A DNA stretch of 64,000 nucleotides from Cyanosarcina radialis HA8281-LM2. Lineage in GTDB: Bacteria; Cyanobacteriota; Cyanobacteriia; Cyanobacteriales; CCAP-1448. The notes beneath the pieces were generated by a model. That model did not search any database, was not told the origin of the DNA, and saw only the letters and a list, made by a program, of their open reading frames with translations. The first letter of the stretch is position 1; each line of letters begins with the position of its first letter. The stretch covers positions 99,982-163,981 of the forward strand of contig JAHHHA010000011.1 of assembly GCA_019359615.1 (NCBI GenBank), written 5' to 3'. The position numbers and the translations under genes were made by a program. Of the stretch, positions 1 through 8,034 are shown in pieces.

Positions 1-75
1 GATTCGACAGATAATGCTTTGGTGCGCCAGTTTTTCAGTGCTTCTCTCACCGGGCCGATCCAGATGGTTACTTAG
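1..75 (+). CDS. MlaF-type ABC transporter ATPase, C-terminal end (partial)
   Basis: The window opens inside a reading frame that ends at 73-75. The 24 visible residues include VRQFFSASLTGPIQMV, which resembles the extreme C-terminus of MlaF-like ATPases, where a 'vrqFl.G...GPi' tail is usual. The next gene downstream encodes an MCE/MlaD-type protein, the normal partner of such an ATPase in lipid transport between inner and outer membranes. The assignment rests on this short tail and the neighbour, because the nucleotide-binding motifs lie outside the window. Confidence 0.6.
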   Translation, partial: DSTDNALVRQFFSASLTGPIQMVT

Positions 76-97
76 AGCCAGTAAGGTATAGTAGACA

Positions 98-200
98 AGT
101 CAAAAGTCAAAAGTCAAAAATTAAGAGATCGGGAGACAAGGGGACAAGAGTAAAATACTAACTTCTAAACTCCTAAACTCCTAAACTTCTAAATTCTTAG
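98..200. repeat. Short tandem repeats before the MCE gene
   Basis: Two kinds of short repeat follow each other. AGTCAAA units occur at about 98-119, and units of the type ACTTCTAAACTCCTAA occur at about 160-200. They resemble the heptameric STRR repeats of cyanobacterial intergenic DNA. The second type recurs near 7955, 45840, 50015 and 51590. The block ends about 10 bases before the MCE gene start, and the ribosome-binding site AGGAG at about 200 lies just after it. Confidence 0.75.
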
Positions 201-209
201 GAGAAAAAT

Positions 210-1715
210 ATGCGATCGCGAACTGTGAGAGAAGGCTCTGTCGGCTTGTTAATCCTGCTGGGAATAGCTGTATTTGGCGGCATTGCCTTATGGCTGCGGG
301 GGTTTATGCCTGGAAGTCGCAGCTACAAATTTGTCGCTAACTTTCCCGATACGGTGGGGATGCAATCTGGGGCACCAGTTCGCTATCGCGGAGTTCAGGT
401 GGGGAGAATTACCGATATTACCGCTGGTTCCAACGGGGTAGCCGTCACGATCGAAATTATTAAAGCCGATCTGGCAATTCCTCGCAACCCGACGATTGAA
501 GCCAACCAATCCGGTTTGATCGGCGAGACTTCGATCGATATCAGACCGCCAAAAATTAGGAACGAGAGGGGAGAGAATATAGAGATAGTCTTACCGACAG
601 ATCTGGCAACTAAACCGCTTGATGCTAACTGCGAATCGGCTAATTTAATTATTTGTAACAACGACGTTACTGTCGGTCAAAAGGGGGTCAACTTATACGA
701 CCTCTTAACTGCAACTACCAGGCTTTCTGAAGCTTATAGCAGTCCGGAATTTAAGGCTAATTTGAATGCTGCGACTAGAAATAGTGCCGAAGCCGCCAAA
801 GAAATTGGTAATCTCAGCCGCGAATTTACTTTGTTGGGTAGATCTCTCAGACAAGAACTGAGAACCTTCTCAAATACGGCAGTTTCCCTTTCTGATTCAG
901 CCAGTCGCACGTCAGAAGAAGTGGGGTTAATGGCCAATCAAATCGCTAATACCGCCGATAAATTTGGCGATACAGCCGATCGAATTAATGAAACTATTGG
1001 TGATTTTGGCGGCACGACAACGCAGATTAATCAAACTTTTAATAAGTTTGGCACCACAGCCGATCGACTCAATCAAACTATCGATCGCTTTGGCGGGAGA
1101 ACCGACGAAATTGTCGCTACTATTAACAAGTTCGGTCAAACAGCCGATAAGTTCAATCTGCTGGCTACCAATCTCAACAGCTTAGTAGGAGACAACAAAG
1201 CTACATTAACTGCTACTTTGAGTAATTTCAGTGAAGCGAGCAAGCAGTTAGGCGAAACATTGAGTACGTTAAAACCGATGCTGGCTAAAGTCGATGCCGC
1301 GTTGAGCGAGGTAAACCCTGGAGAAATCGTGCGTAACTTAGAAGCTGTGACTGCCAATGCCGCTCAAATTTCTAATAACTTAAAAGATCTTTCTGCTAAT
1401 CTCAACGATCCGAAGAATTTAGTGACGCTACAACAAACTCTAGATTCAGCGCGAGCTACATTTGAAAATACCCAAAAAATTACTGCCGATCTCGACGATC
1501 TTACGGGCGATCCGGCTTTCCGAGACAACCTCAAAAATCTAGTTAATGGACTCGGCAAATTAGTTTCTTCTACCGAGCAACTACAGGAGCAAGTTCAGAC
1601 AGCCCAAGCCCTGGAACCAATAACTTCTACCAGCGATCGACAAACTCTCACCTTTCCCTTAGATACCACATTCACCCCATCGGCAAGTTTGGAATCAACA
1701 GAGTTTAGATTTTAG
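210..1715 (+). CDS. MCE/MlaD family protein (lipid transport)
   Basis: This 501-residue protein has an N-terminal membrane anchor (about residues 11-31). An MCE domain follows at about 38-115, with the characteristic VGMQSGAPVRYRGVQVGRI and the IETNxSGLIGETxIDI-like segment. Residues 165-470 form a long helical region with repeated elements of the form TADRxNxTIxxFGGTT. MCE proteins of the MlaD type form periplasmic rings or tubes that carry phospholipid between membranes. The ATPase tail just upstream supports an Mla-like ABC system whose permease would lie outside the window. The start is set by AGGAG eight bases upstream. Substrate is inferred from family only. Confidence 0.9.
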   Translation: MRSRTVREGSVGLLILLGIAVFGGIALWLRGFMPGSRSYKFVANFPDTVGMQSGAPVRYRGVQVGRITDITAGSNGVAVTIEIIKADLAIPRNPTIEANQSGLIGETSIDIRPPKIRNERGENIEIVLPTDLATKPLDANCESANLIICNNDVTVGQKGVNLYDLLTATTRLSEAYSSPEFKANLNAATRNSAEAAKEIGNLSREFTLLGRSLRQELRTFSNTAVSLSDSASRTSEEVGLMANQIANTADKFGDTADRINETIGDFGGTTTQINQTFNKFGTTADRLNQTIDRFGGRTDEIVATINKFGQTADKFNLLATNLNSLVGDNKATLTATLSNFSEASKQLGETLSTLKPMLAKVDAALSEVNPGEIVRNLEAVTANAAQISNNLKDLSANLNDPKNLVTLQQTLDSARATFENTQKITADLDDLTGDPAFRDNLKNLVNGLGKLVSSTEQLQEQVQTAQALEPITSTSDRQTLTFPLDTTFTPSASLESTEFRF

Positions 1716-1914
1716 CCACAACACAAAGTCGATCTTGTCCTCTATCTTTAGTAGTGAATAGAGCCAGCCACCTTCTCTGCCTTTTGCCAGATAAAGTCAT
1801 CTCAGGCATCGACTAAGGTGTAATAGAAACCAGCAGAGAACTATAAGCATTCAATCTCACCCACTGCTTAATTGCTATCTCTGCAAACATGGTTGTCACC
1901 TCAGAATCATGACT

Positions 1915-1963
1915 CCTTCTCTCGCTGTTGTTTGAAGATAGATGAGAGAAGGATGATTTTTTT
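1915..1963 (+). terminator. Rho-independent terminator after the MCE gene
   Basis: CCTTCTCTC at 1915-1923 pairs with GAGAGAAGG at 1944-1952, and a run of seven T follows at 1957-1963. The loop is long (20 bases). It sits about 200 bases after the MCE gene stop and just before the end of the convergent DUF2267 gene, so it could serve the + strand gene. Confidence 0.55.
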
Positions 1964-1976
1964 AAGAGGTAAACAA

Positions 1977-2519
1977 CTAGGCCTGTTCCCAAATTTGGCG
2001 AACAGTACCGGGCAGAAATTCGGCAATTTCTTGAATTCGCTCCGACGATAGTTCATCTTTGGTGGCCGAGAACACAGCTTTGACTATTTCCTCTGGTTGA
2101 GACTGAGGCGGTAAGCCTGCTTCCTGTTGGACGCGGAACAAAAAAGTCGTGTCTTTAATTTCAAGGGTGGGACGAATGCGGCTGAGGAAATGCACGATCG
2201 GATTGGTGTCTTTCCACAGATCTTCGACTTCAGTTGCCAGCGGCGTAGCTGTATAAAGAGTTTTATCCTCGTTTTCTGCCATCAGGGGTGAATGCAATTC
2301 CTCACTCACGCGATCGACTGCTTCATTGCTCATCATGTCGCGCATGGTCCGAAAAACGACTTCGGTAATATCTCTAGCATCGTAGAGATCGGCAAGGTTG
2401 CCTTTTACCATCACTTTTTCTAAAAACGAACGGTGTTCGTCCGCTAGAAGCAATCGCTTATCTTCAACTTCGGTAGGATCGATTTCTGGAATTCTAGGGT
2501 CATCAACTTTATCTGGCAT
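1977..2519 (-). CDS. DUF2267 domain protein
   Basis: This is a 180-residue acidic soluble protein with two copies of a DUF2267-like helical unit. One is at about 30-80 (ITEVVFRTMRDMMSNEAVDRV) and the other at about 125-178 (IVKAVFSATKDELSSERIQEI), ending LPGTVRQIW. Proteins of this family are common in bacteria and have no settled biochemical role. It has no signal peptide or membrane segment. It stands alone, convergent with the MCE gene and divergent from the toxin-antitoxin pair. Family membership is fairly sure and function is unknown. Confidence 0.75.
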   Translation of the reverse strand: MPDKVDDPRIPEIDPTEVEDKRLLLADEHRSFLEKVMVKGNLADLYDARDITEVVFRTMRDMMSNEAVDRVSEELHSPLMAENEDKTLYTATPLATEVEDLWKDTNPIVHFLSRIRPTLEIKDTTFLFRVQQEAGLPPQSQPEEIVKAVFSATKDELSSERIQEIAEFLPGTVRQIWEQA

Positions 2520-2731
2520 AATTTTTACCCGTGCTTTCTATCTAAATTGCACCTTCTATCCGGCATCCATTCAAACTTTGGTAGTTTTGAAAGGAAGGCT
2601 TTCAAAAGTTAGGCACTGTAAATAACCTTGCACCAGTCGAAAAAGCCTAGCATTACCCCAAGGTTTGATATGGAGGTAGCCAAAAGTCGGAGTATGCTGC
2701 CTTAACACTGAAAACCTATATTTTTATAAAA

Positions 2732-2787
2732 AGTACGGCTATCTGGCGTACTATAATATGATGGTATACCTAAATAAGACAGTATAC
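2732..2787 (+). promoter_or_regulatory. Likely promoter and operator of the DUF1778/GNAT pair
   Basis: An inverted repeat AGTACG-N9-CGTACT (2732-2752) runs into a TATAAT hexamer at 2752-2757. Two self-complementary GTATAC sites follow at 2764-2769 and 2782-2787, 18 bases apart. The antitoxin ATG is 24 bases further on. DUF1778 antitoxins carry a ribbon-helix-helix DNA-binding domain and repress their own operon, so these palindromes are good operator candidates. Site identity is inferred from sequence symmetry and position. Confidence 0.55.
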
Positions 2788-2810
2788 GTAAAGCCAATAA
2801 TTTTGCAGCT

Positions 2811-3125
2811 ATGAAAATAAGCACGGAGTCAAAAACAGCCGATCGAGTTAGAAAAAATGCCCGATTAGAAGCTCGCGTCACAGCAGAACAAAAACAACTG
2901 ATGGAAAGGGCTGCTAGTTTGCGCGGACAGAATTTGACTGAATTCATGGTGGCAGTTTTAACTGAAGCCGCTACACAAATCATTAAAGATGGCGAATTGC
3001 TAGAATTAACCGCTCGCGATCGCCAAGCCTTTGCAGAAGCTTTATTGAATCCTCCTTCTTCAAGCGATCGAGCTTATGCTGATGCCGAATGGTATCGGCA
3101 AACGATCGGTAAGTCTCTGGTATAA
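2811..3125 (+). CDS. DUF1778 antitoxin (TacA-like)
   Basis: This 104-residue protein has the DUF1778 pattern: a ribbon-helix-helix region at about 15-60 (RLEARVTAEQKQLMERAASL, then LTEFM) and a C-terminal tail with the FAEALLNPPSS motif. In TacA-type antitoxins that tail wraps around and neutralises the partner acetyltransferase. The GNAT gene starts 15 bases after this stop, the standard arrangement of a tacAT operon. Autoregulation through the palindromes just upstream is likely. Confidence 0.88.
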   Translation: MKISTESKTADRVRKNARLEARVTAEQKQLMERAASLRGQNLTEFMVAVLTEAATQIIKDGELLELTARDRQAFAEALLNPPSSSDRAYADAEWYRQTIGKSLV

Positions 3126-3139
3126 GTTAGATCGGATTA

Positions 3140-3667
3140 GTGTTGCATCCAGAAGCAGTTAATTTTTCTATAGAACTACTCGAAAAACATCACGAGCGAG
3201 CGGGTTTTCGCTGTGGCAACGAACAACTCGATCGCTACTTGCATTCTATAGCCAGTCAAGATCGACAGAGAAATATTGCAATTCCTTACATTATCTTCGA
3301 TCGCGAACGTCAAAGAATAATTGGCTACTATACTCTATCGATGAGCGGAATAAATCTCGAATATTTACCTCAAAAAATTGCCAAAAAATTACCAAAATAC
3401 CCAATAGTTGGCGTAATTTTAATTGGCAGATTAGCGGTGGATTGCGATTACAGGGGATATGGTTGGGGGAAACTGTTGATAATGGATGCTTTATCCAAAA
3501 GTCTTGCAGTTAGTAAAACGACTGGTTGTTTTGCTGTAGTAGTTGATGCGATCGATGATGAAGCAGTGAGGTTTTACCAAAGATTTGAGTTTCAAAATTT
3601 CCCAGATCGTCCGTATAAGCTATTCCGTACTATGAGCAATATTGCTCAAACATTTAGCAACAACTAA
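3140..3667 (+). CDS. GNAT acetyltransferase toxin (TacT-like)
   Basis: A 175-residue Gcn5-related N-acetyltransferase starting with GTG at 3140. The family opening is visible (ELLEKHHERAGFRCGNEQLDRYL). So are the YYTLS strand, the acetyl-CoA binding region at about 98-115 (RLAVDCDYRGYGWGKLLI) and the C-terminal FYQRFEF. Proteins of this shape acetylate the aminoacyl group of charged tRNAs and stop translation. The gene follows its antitoxin closely and appears complete. In the binding loop the usual Q/R-x-x-G-x-G/A reads YRGYGWG, which is compatible with activity. Confidence 0.88.
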   Translation: MLHPEAVNFSIELLEKHHERAGFRCGNEQLDRYLHSIASQDRQRNIAIPYIIFDRERQRIIGYYTLSMSGINLEYLPQKIAKKLPKYPIVGVILIGRLAVDCDYRGYGWGKLLIMDALSKSLAVSKTTGCFAVVVDAIDDEAVRFYQRFEFQNFPDRPYKLFRTMSNIAQTFSNN

Positions 3668-3901
3668 ATTTTATAAATTCTGCCAGACCTGGCAGAGCGG
3701 TTTGCGTTTAAGAGCCGCAGAAGAACTTCCTCGATCGCCCTACCGCCAAATCCAGGCCGCTTCGAGATCGTCTCCGCAACGTTGAGATATGTTACGGCGC
3801 AGATGCCGCTGGTTATATACTAAGAACCATCGACCTAATTAAGTTAGCAAGCAAAATTAAAAACCTGGTTGCCCAAAGACTGAATGTTGTAGCGTTATCC
3901 G

Positions 3902-6871
3902 ATGGTGGGGAAAAAGTTGATGACCGATCGGCAAACAGTGTTAATCGTCGATGACAGCCCCGAAGATCGGGAAATTTATCGTCACTACTTGCTGCAAGAC
4001 CGGGAACGCCATTACACCATCTGGGAAGAAGGTATGGGAGCTAGAGGTTTGGCACTGTGCCAAAAACTAGATCCTGACTGCATTTTGCTAGATTATGCCT
4101 TACCCGACATGGATGGACTAGAATTCCTGGCGGCACTCAAAAATGGTATGGGAAATTCCCAGCCAGCAGTAATAATGCTGACCGGACAAGGGGACGAAAA
4201 AGTCGCAGTTCGAGCGATTAAAAATGGCGCTCAAGACTATTTAGTTAAAGACCAGACCACATTTGAAAGCTTGTCTCTTACCGTCTCGACAGCGATCGCT
4301 AACGTCCAATTGCGGCAACAACTCCAACGCGCTCAGGAGAGTTTGCGATCGAGCCAATTATTTCTGCAATCTCTAGCCGATGCCACGCCGGGGTTTTTGT
4401 ATCTCTACGACTTGGTAGAGCAGCGAAACGTCTATACCAACGATCGCATCACTCAATTGCTAGGTTACACCCCCGCTGCCATTCAAGTCATGGGGAAGGA
4501 GCTATTCCTTAACATCATGCACCCAGAAGATCTGGCGCGAATTCCGGTCCTGCTGCAACGGTTTGAGGTGGCTAAAGATGGTGAATTCCTCGAAACCGAG
4601 TACCGCCTGCGCCGCTCTGATGGCGAATGGCGCTGGTTCTTCGATCGCTCGGTAGTATTTAGCCGAAATCCCGATGGTTCGGTCCGTCAGGTTTTGGGAA
4701 CGGCCCTGGACGTTACCGAACGCCAGCAAGCCCAAGAACGACTGCGACGAGAAGCCGAGCGATCGCAACTTTTAGCTGAGATTTCCCAGCAGATTTGGCA
4801 ATCGCTCAATCTCCCAGAAATTTTAGGCACGGTCGTCGAGGGGGTGCGACACTGGTTGCAAACAGATCGAGTCATAGTTTTTCAATTAGAGTCAGATTTA
4901 AATAGCGGTACAGTTGTTAGAGAGTCGGTAGGCTCTGGATGGACGCGAATTTTGTCAACCACTCTCACCGATCCTTGCTTGAGCAAAAGCTATGTCGAAA
5001 CCTACAGGCGGGGGCTAGCTACAACTAAAACTGATATTTACACCGCTGGTATCGATCCATGTCACCTCGAACTGCTAGCTAAGTTGCAAGTTCGAGCTAA
5101 TTTGGTAGTGCCAATTTTGCAAAATGAGTTGCTATGGGGATTGCTGATCGCCCATCATTGCTCGGCCCCAAGAGAATGGCAGCCAGAAGAAATCGACCTC
5201 CTGCGGCAGTTAGCCACTCAGGTAGGAATTGCCATCCAGCAAACATCGCTGTTAGAGAAATTACAAATCGAACTCGGCCAGCGCCAGGAGATGGAAAAAG
5301 CCTTGCGTCTGAGTAACGATCGATTTCGACAGGCCGCCAGAGCGGTTAACTGCCTGATTTACGACTGGGATGTAGAAAGCGATACCGTCATCAGAACCGA
5401 AGGATTATCTAAAGTTGTAGGCTATTCTCTAGCCGAAGCAGAACCTACAGGTGCTTGGTGGCGACAACTGATCCATCCCGACGATCTGGCGCAGATTATG
5501 GAGAATTTTGACTCGACACTGCAAAATAAATACAGCTTAGAAGGCGATCGCTACTTGACTGAATACCGAGTCCGTCACAAACAGGGTCACTATCTCTGGG
5601 TGCAAGATCGGGGCTTAGCCACGCGCGATGCCGAAGGACGCTTGAGCAGAATAGTCGGCAGTACGTGGGATATCACGGAACGCAAACAAGCCGAAGAAAG
5701 CTTGCGTCAAAGCGAGGAAAGTTTCCGCCTGCTGGCCGAAAATATGCCGCAAATGGTATGGACAACCTTACCCGATGGCAAGTGCAATTACTGGAACGAG
5801 CAGTTGTGCGACTTTACTGGATTGAGGCTCGAACAAGCGCGAGATTTTAAGTGGTTGTCGATCTTGCATCCCGATGACGTAGAATCCTGTCTGGATGCTT
5901 GGATGAAAGCCGTTGTTAGCGGACAACCTTTTGAAGCTGAAATCCGCTACCGCACCAAGACCGGAGACTATCGATGGGTGCTAAGTCGCGCTCTGCCTTT
6001 AAAAGACGAGCGCGGGCAAATCGTCAAGTGGTTGGGCACGAGTACGGATATAGACGATCGCAAGCAGTTTGAAAAAGAGCGATCGCGCTTGCTCGAACGA
6101 GAACGCCTGGCCCGCTCCGAAGCCGAAGCTGCCAATCGAGCTAAAGACGAATTTGTGGCTGTAGTATCTCACGAGTTACGTACGCCCCTAAATGCGATTA
6201 TGGGTTGGGCGAAGATCCTGCGAACTCGCCGCCTAGATGAAGCGAAGACGGCTCAAGCCTTAGAAACGATCGAACGCAACGTCAAAGATCAAGCCAAATT
6301 GATCGAAGACTTGTTGGATATCTCGCGGCTGATTCGGGGCAAGCTGGAGTTACAAAGCAGGCAATTGAATCTAGCAGCACTAATTAAGGTAGCTGTTGAA
6401 ACTGCCCTGCCGTCTGCCCAGGCCAAGAGTATTTCCCTAGAGTCTGTGGGTGATGAAGCTCAAATGTCGATTTGGGGCGATGCCACTCGCTTGCAGCAGA
6501 TTTTGGGCAATCTCTTAACCAACGCGATCAAGTTTACCCCTGAAGGAGGACGGGTAGAAGTGCGGCTAGAGCGAGTCGAGGGAGAGGGGGAGAGAGGGAG
6601 AGAGGGCGAAGAGAGAGCGGTTATATCTGCGAACAGATCTGTGGCTCGGATATCTGTTAGCGATACCGGACAAGGTATTAAGCCAGAATTTTTACCTCGA
6701 ATATTCGATCGCTACTCTCAAGAGAATGGGATAAAGAAGCATCAGGGTTTAGGCTTGGGCTTGGCGATCGCCCGCTCTTTGGTAGAACTGCACCAGGGCC
6801 AGATTTCTGCTTTTAGCGCTGGAGAAGGCCGGGGTGCAACTTTTACCATCCTGTTACCAATTAAAGAGTAA
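3902..6871 (+). CDS. Hybrid sensor histidine kinase (REC-PAS-GAF-PAS-PAS-HisKA-HATPase)
   Basis: A 989-residue soluble kinase. An N-terminal receiver domain (about 12-125) has the acidic pair DD at 17-18, phospho-acceptor Asp64 in LLDYALPDMDG and Lys in the LVKD motif. A PAS domain follows (150-275), then GAF (290-450) and two further PAS/PAC units (475-600, 605-725). The dimerisation domain has His757 in SHELRTPLNA. The ATPase domain has the N box (NLLTNAIKF), G1 (SDTGQGI) and G2 (GLGLGLAIA). There is no membrane segment, so it senses a cytoplasmic signal. No response regulator is adjacent. The ATPase domain carries a charged low-complexity insert (about 895-907, VEGEGERGREGEE) encoded by a GAGAGGG-type repeat. 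Confidence 0.92.
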   Translation: MVGKKLMTDRQTVLIVDDSPEDREIYRHYLLQDRERHYTIWEEGMGARGLALCQKLDPDCILLDYALPDMDGLEFLAALKNGMGNSQPAVIMLTGQGDEKVAVRAIKNGAQDYLVKDQTTFESLSLTVSTAIANVQLRQQLQRAQESLRSSQLFLQSLADATPGFLYLYDLVEQRNVYTNDRITQLLGYTPAAIQVMGKELFLNIMHPEDLARIPVLLQRFEVAKDGEFLETEYRLRRSDGEWRWFFDRSVVFSRNPDGSVRQVLGTALDVTERQQAQERLRREAERSQLLAEISQQIWQSLNLPEILGTVVEGVRHWLQTDRVIVFQLESDLNSGTVVRESVGSGWTRILSTTLTDPCLSKSYVETYRRGLATTKTDIYTAGIDPCHLELLAKLQVRANLVVPILQNELLWGLLIAHHCSAPREWQPEEIDLLRQLATQVGIAIQQTSLLEKLQIELGQRQEMEKALRLSNDRFRQAARAVNCLIYDWDVESDTVIRTEGLSKVVGYSLAEAEPTGAWWRQLIHPDDLAQIMENFDSTLQNKYSLEGDRYLTEYRVRHKQGHYLWVQDRGLATRDAEGRLSRIVGSTWDITERKQAEESLRQSEESFRLLAENMPQMVWTTLPDGKCNYWNEQLCDFTGLRLEQARDFKWLSILHPDDVESCLDAWMKAVVSGQPFEAEIRYRTKTGDYRWVLSRALPLKDERGQIVKWLGTSTDIDDRKQFEKERSRLLERERLARSEAEAANRAKDEFVAVVSHELRTPLNAIMGWAKILRTRRLDEAKTAQALETIERNVKDQAKLIEDLLDISRLIRGKLELQSRQLNLAALIKVAVETALPSAQAKSISLESVGDEAQMSIWGDATRLQQILGNLLTNAIKFTPEGGRVEVRLERVEGEGERGREGEERAVISANRSVARISVSDTGQGIKPEFLPRIFDRYSQENGIKKHQGLGLGLAIARSLVELHQGQISAFSAGEGRGATFTILLPIKE

Positions 6872-6950
6872 ATTTGCGCTTAACCAAAAGTTCAAAGGAG
6901 ATAAAGCTTATGTGGGAGAAGCCACGATCGCCGATCGCGATTAAGCGGCT

Positions 6951-7328
6951 TCAAGGTGATGCCGATACAACTTTGAGACTGGGAGCAGAATAAATAGAGA
7001 TAAACACCGCATCTTCCGAGCCATGATTGACGGCCCCGTGAACCTCCGATGGTTCGGCAACATCGATCTGTCCGGCAGAAATAATTTTCTTTTCTCCGTT
7101 GCCCAGATAATAAGTTAATTCTCCCCGTACCACGATCCAGGTATCTTGCCCGTCAGGATGAGTGTGGGCTGGCACTTGCTGTCCCGGCCGTACTCCCCAC
7201 ACGGCAATACTGGAATGTTCGGTGATGGCTATTTCGGTAACGATCGCCTTTGACTCAGAAAATTGCACCAACTTTTCCACATCAAATAACCGCTGGCGGT
7301 CGGATAGCAAGGTATTGGTCATTGTCAT
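6951..7328 (-). CDS. Cupin domain protein
   Basis: A 125-residue single-domain cupin. Motif 1 is recognisable as the metal-binding stretch HTHPDGQDTWIVVRGE (about 58-73), followed by the LGNGE turn. Motif 2 is AEPSEVHGAVNHG (about 92-104). The histidines and glutamate expected to bind a divalent metal are present. Small cupins of this kind include dioxygenases, isomerases and sensors, and nothing here fixes the substrate. It is transcribed on the minus strand against its neighbours and is probably monocistronic. Confidence 0.8.
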   Translation of the reverse strand: MTMTNTLLSDRQRLFDVEKLVQFSESKAIVTEIAITEHSSIAVWGVRPGQQVPAHTHPDGQDTWIVVRGELTYYLGNGEKKIISAGQIDVAEPSEVHGAVNHGSEDAVFISIYSAPSLKVVSASP

Positions 7329-7417
7329 CTCCAGATATTTAACTTTAGCGATCGCTATTAAATTACCGTCTTTAGTCAGTTTTAATTGTTGTCACCGCCA
7401 CAGATCTAGAACCCATA

Positions 7418-7443
7418 CCTACAAGAATTGTTGGAGATGTCTA
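7418..7443. repeat. Dispersed repeat copy
   Basis: The stretch CTACAAGAATTGTTGGAGAT, followed by GTCTA, recurs with two differences at about 38011-38041 (TACAAGAATTGCTGGGGATG, then TCTA). A short reverse-oriented piece, AGACATCTCCAGAA, lies at about 37946. It is in the gap before the antitoxin-like gene and has no reading frame of its own. Confidence 0.5.
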
Positions 7444-7482
7444 TTGCTAAAATATTGAATAAGCATTGTCACCCCAAAAACA

Positions 7483-7896
7483 ATGACAGCGATCGCCCTT
7501 AACTTATCTCCAGAACTGGAACAAAAACTGCGACTTGAAGCTGCCAAAGCCGGAATCGATCTCGATCGCTACATCGTCAATACTCTTGAAGAACGCCTTC
7601 TGAGCCACTCCACCCTCAAAAAAGCAACTGAAGCTGACCTGCTGCAACAAATCAATATCGGCTTCTCAGCAGAAACTTGGGAGCAATATCATCACCTCAT
7701 CGCCAAACGTCATGCTGAAACCCTCAGCCCTGAAGAACGCGAAGACCTGATTTACCTGAGCGATCGCCTCGAAAAACTCAATGTTATTCGGATTCAAGCC
7801 CTCATCCAACTCGCTAACCTCCGAAATCAACCCTTGAGCGATCTGATGCCAACTCTGGGGATCGGTCCGAATCCCGAAGTTCTCGATTATGCCTGA
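7483..7896 (+). CDS. Antitoxin-like CopG/RHH-type conserved protein
   Basis: A 137-residue protein. The first 45 residues (LNLSPELEQKLRLEAAKAG, then YIVNTLEERL) look like a ribbon-helix-helix protein. The rest contains ETWEQYHHLIAKRHAETLSPEE and RIQALIQLANLRNQPLSDLM. This pattern is familiar from cyanobacterial genes that commonly sit just before a small HNH nuclease or PIN-like gene. Here the gene behind it seems to be missing or cut short. Function is unknown; DNA binding is inferred from the N-terminus. Confidence 0.7.
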   Translation: MTAIALNLSPELEQKLRLEAAKAGIDLDRYIVNTLEERLLSHSTLKKATEADLLQQINIGFSAETWEQYHHLIAKRHAETLSPEEREDLIYLSDRLEKLNVIRIQALIQLANLRNQPLSDLMPTLGIGPNPEVLDYA

Positions 7897-7954
7897 GTTT
7901 CGCCTCACTCAGCAACAACGAGAGGGAGGAGAGGGGGGCAGAGGGGAAAATTAA
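7889..7954 (+). pseudogene. Possible truncated downstream partner gene
   Basis: An ATG at 7889 overlaps the last codons of the antitoxin-like gene and opens a frame of 21 codons starting MPEFRLTQQQR. It then runs into a GGAGGAGAGG-type repeat and stops. The overlap is what one expects of a co-translated second gene. The repeat appears to have replaced its body. The identity of the lost gene is not readable from eleven residues; an HNH nuclease would fit family precedent only. Confidence 0.3.
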
Positions 7955-8006
7955 CTTCTGAACTCCTGAACTCCTAAACTTCTAAACTTCTAAACTTCTA
8001 AACTTC
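7955..8006. repeat. Tandem CTTCTAAACT-type repeats
   Basis: Imperfect units of ACTTCTGAACTCCTGAACTC and ACTTCTAA follow one another up to about 30 bases before glpK. This is the same family as the block at 160-200. It is intergenic and shows no coding or hairpin structure. Confidence 0.7.
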
Positions 8007-8034
8007 TGCCTCCTTTCATCATTCATCATTCAAA

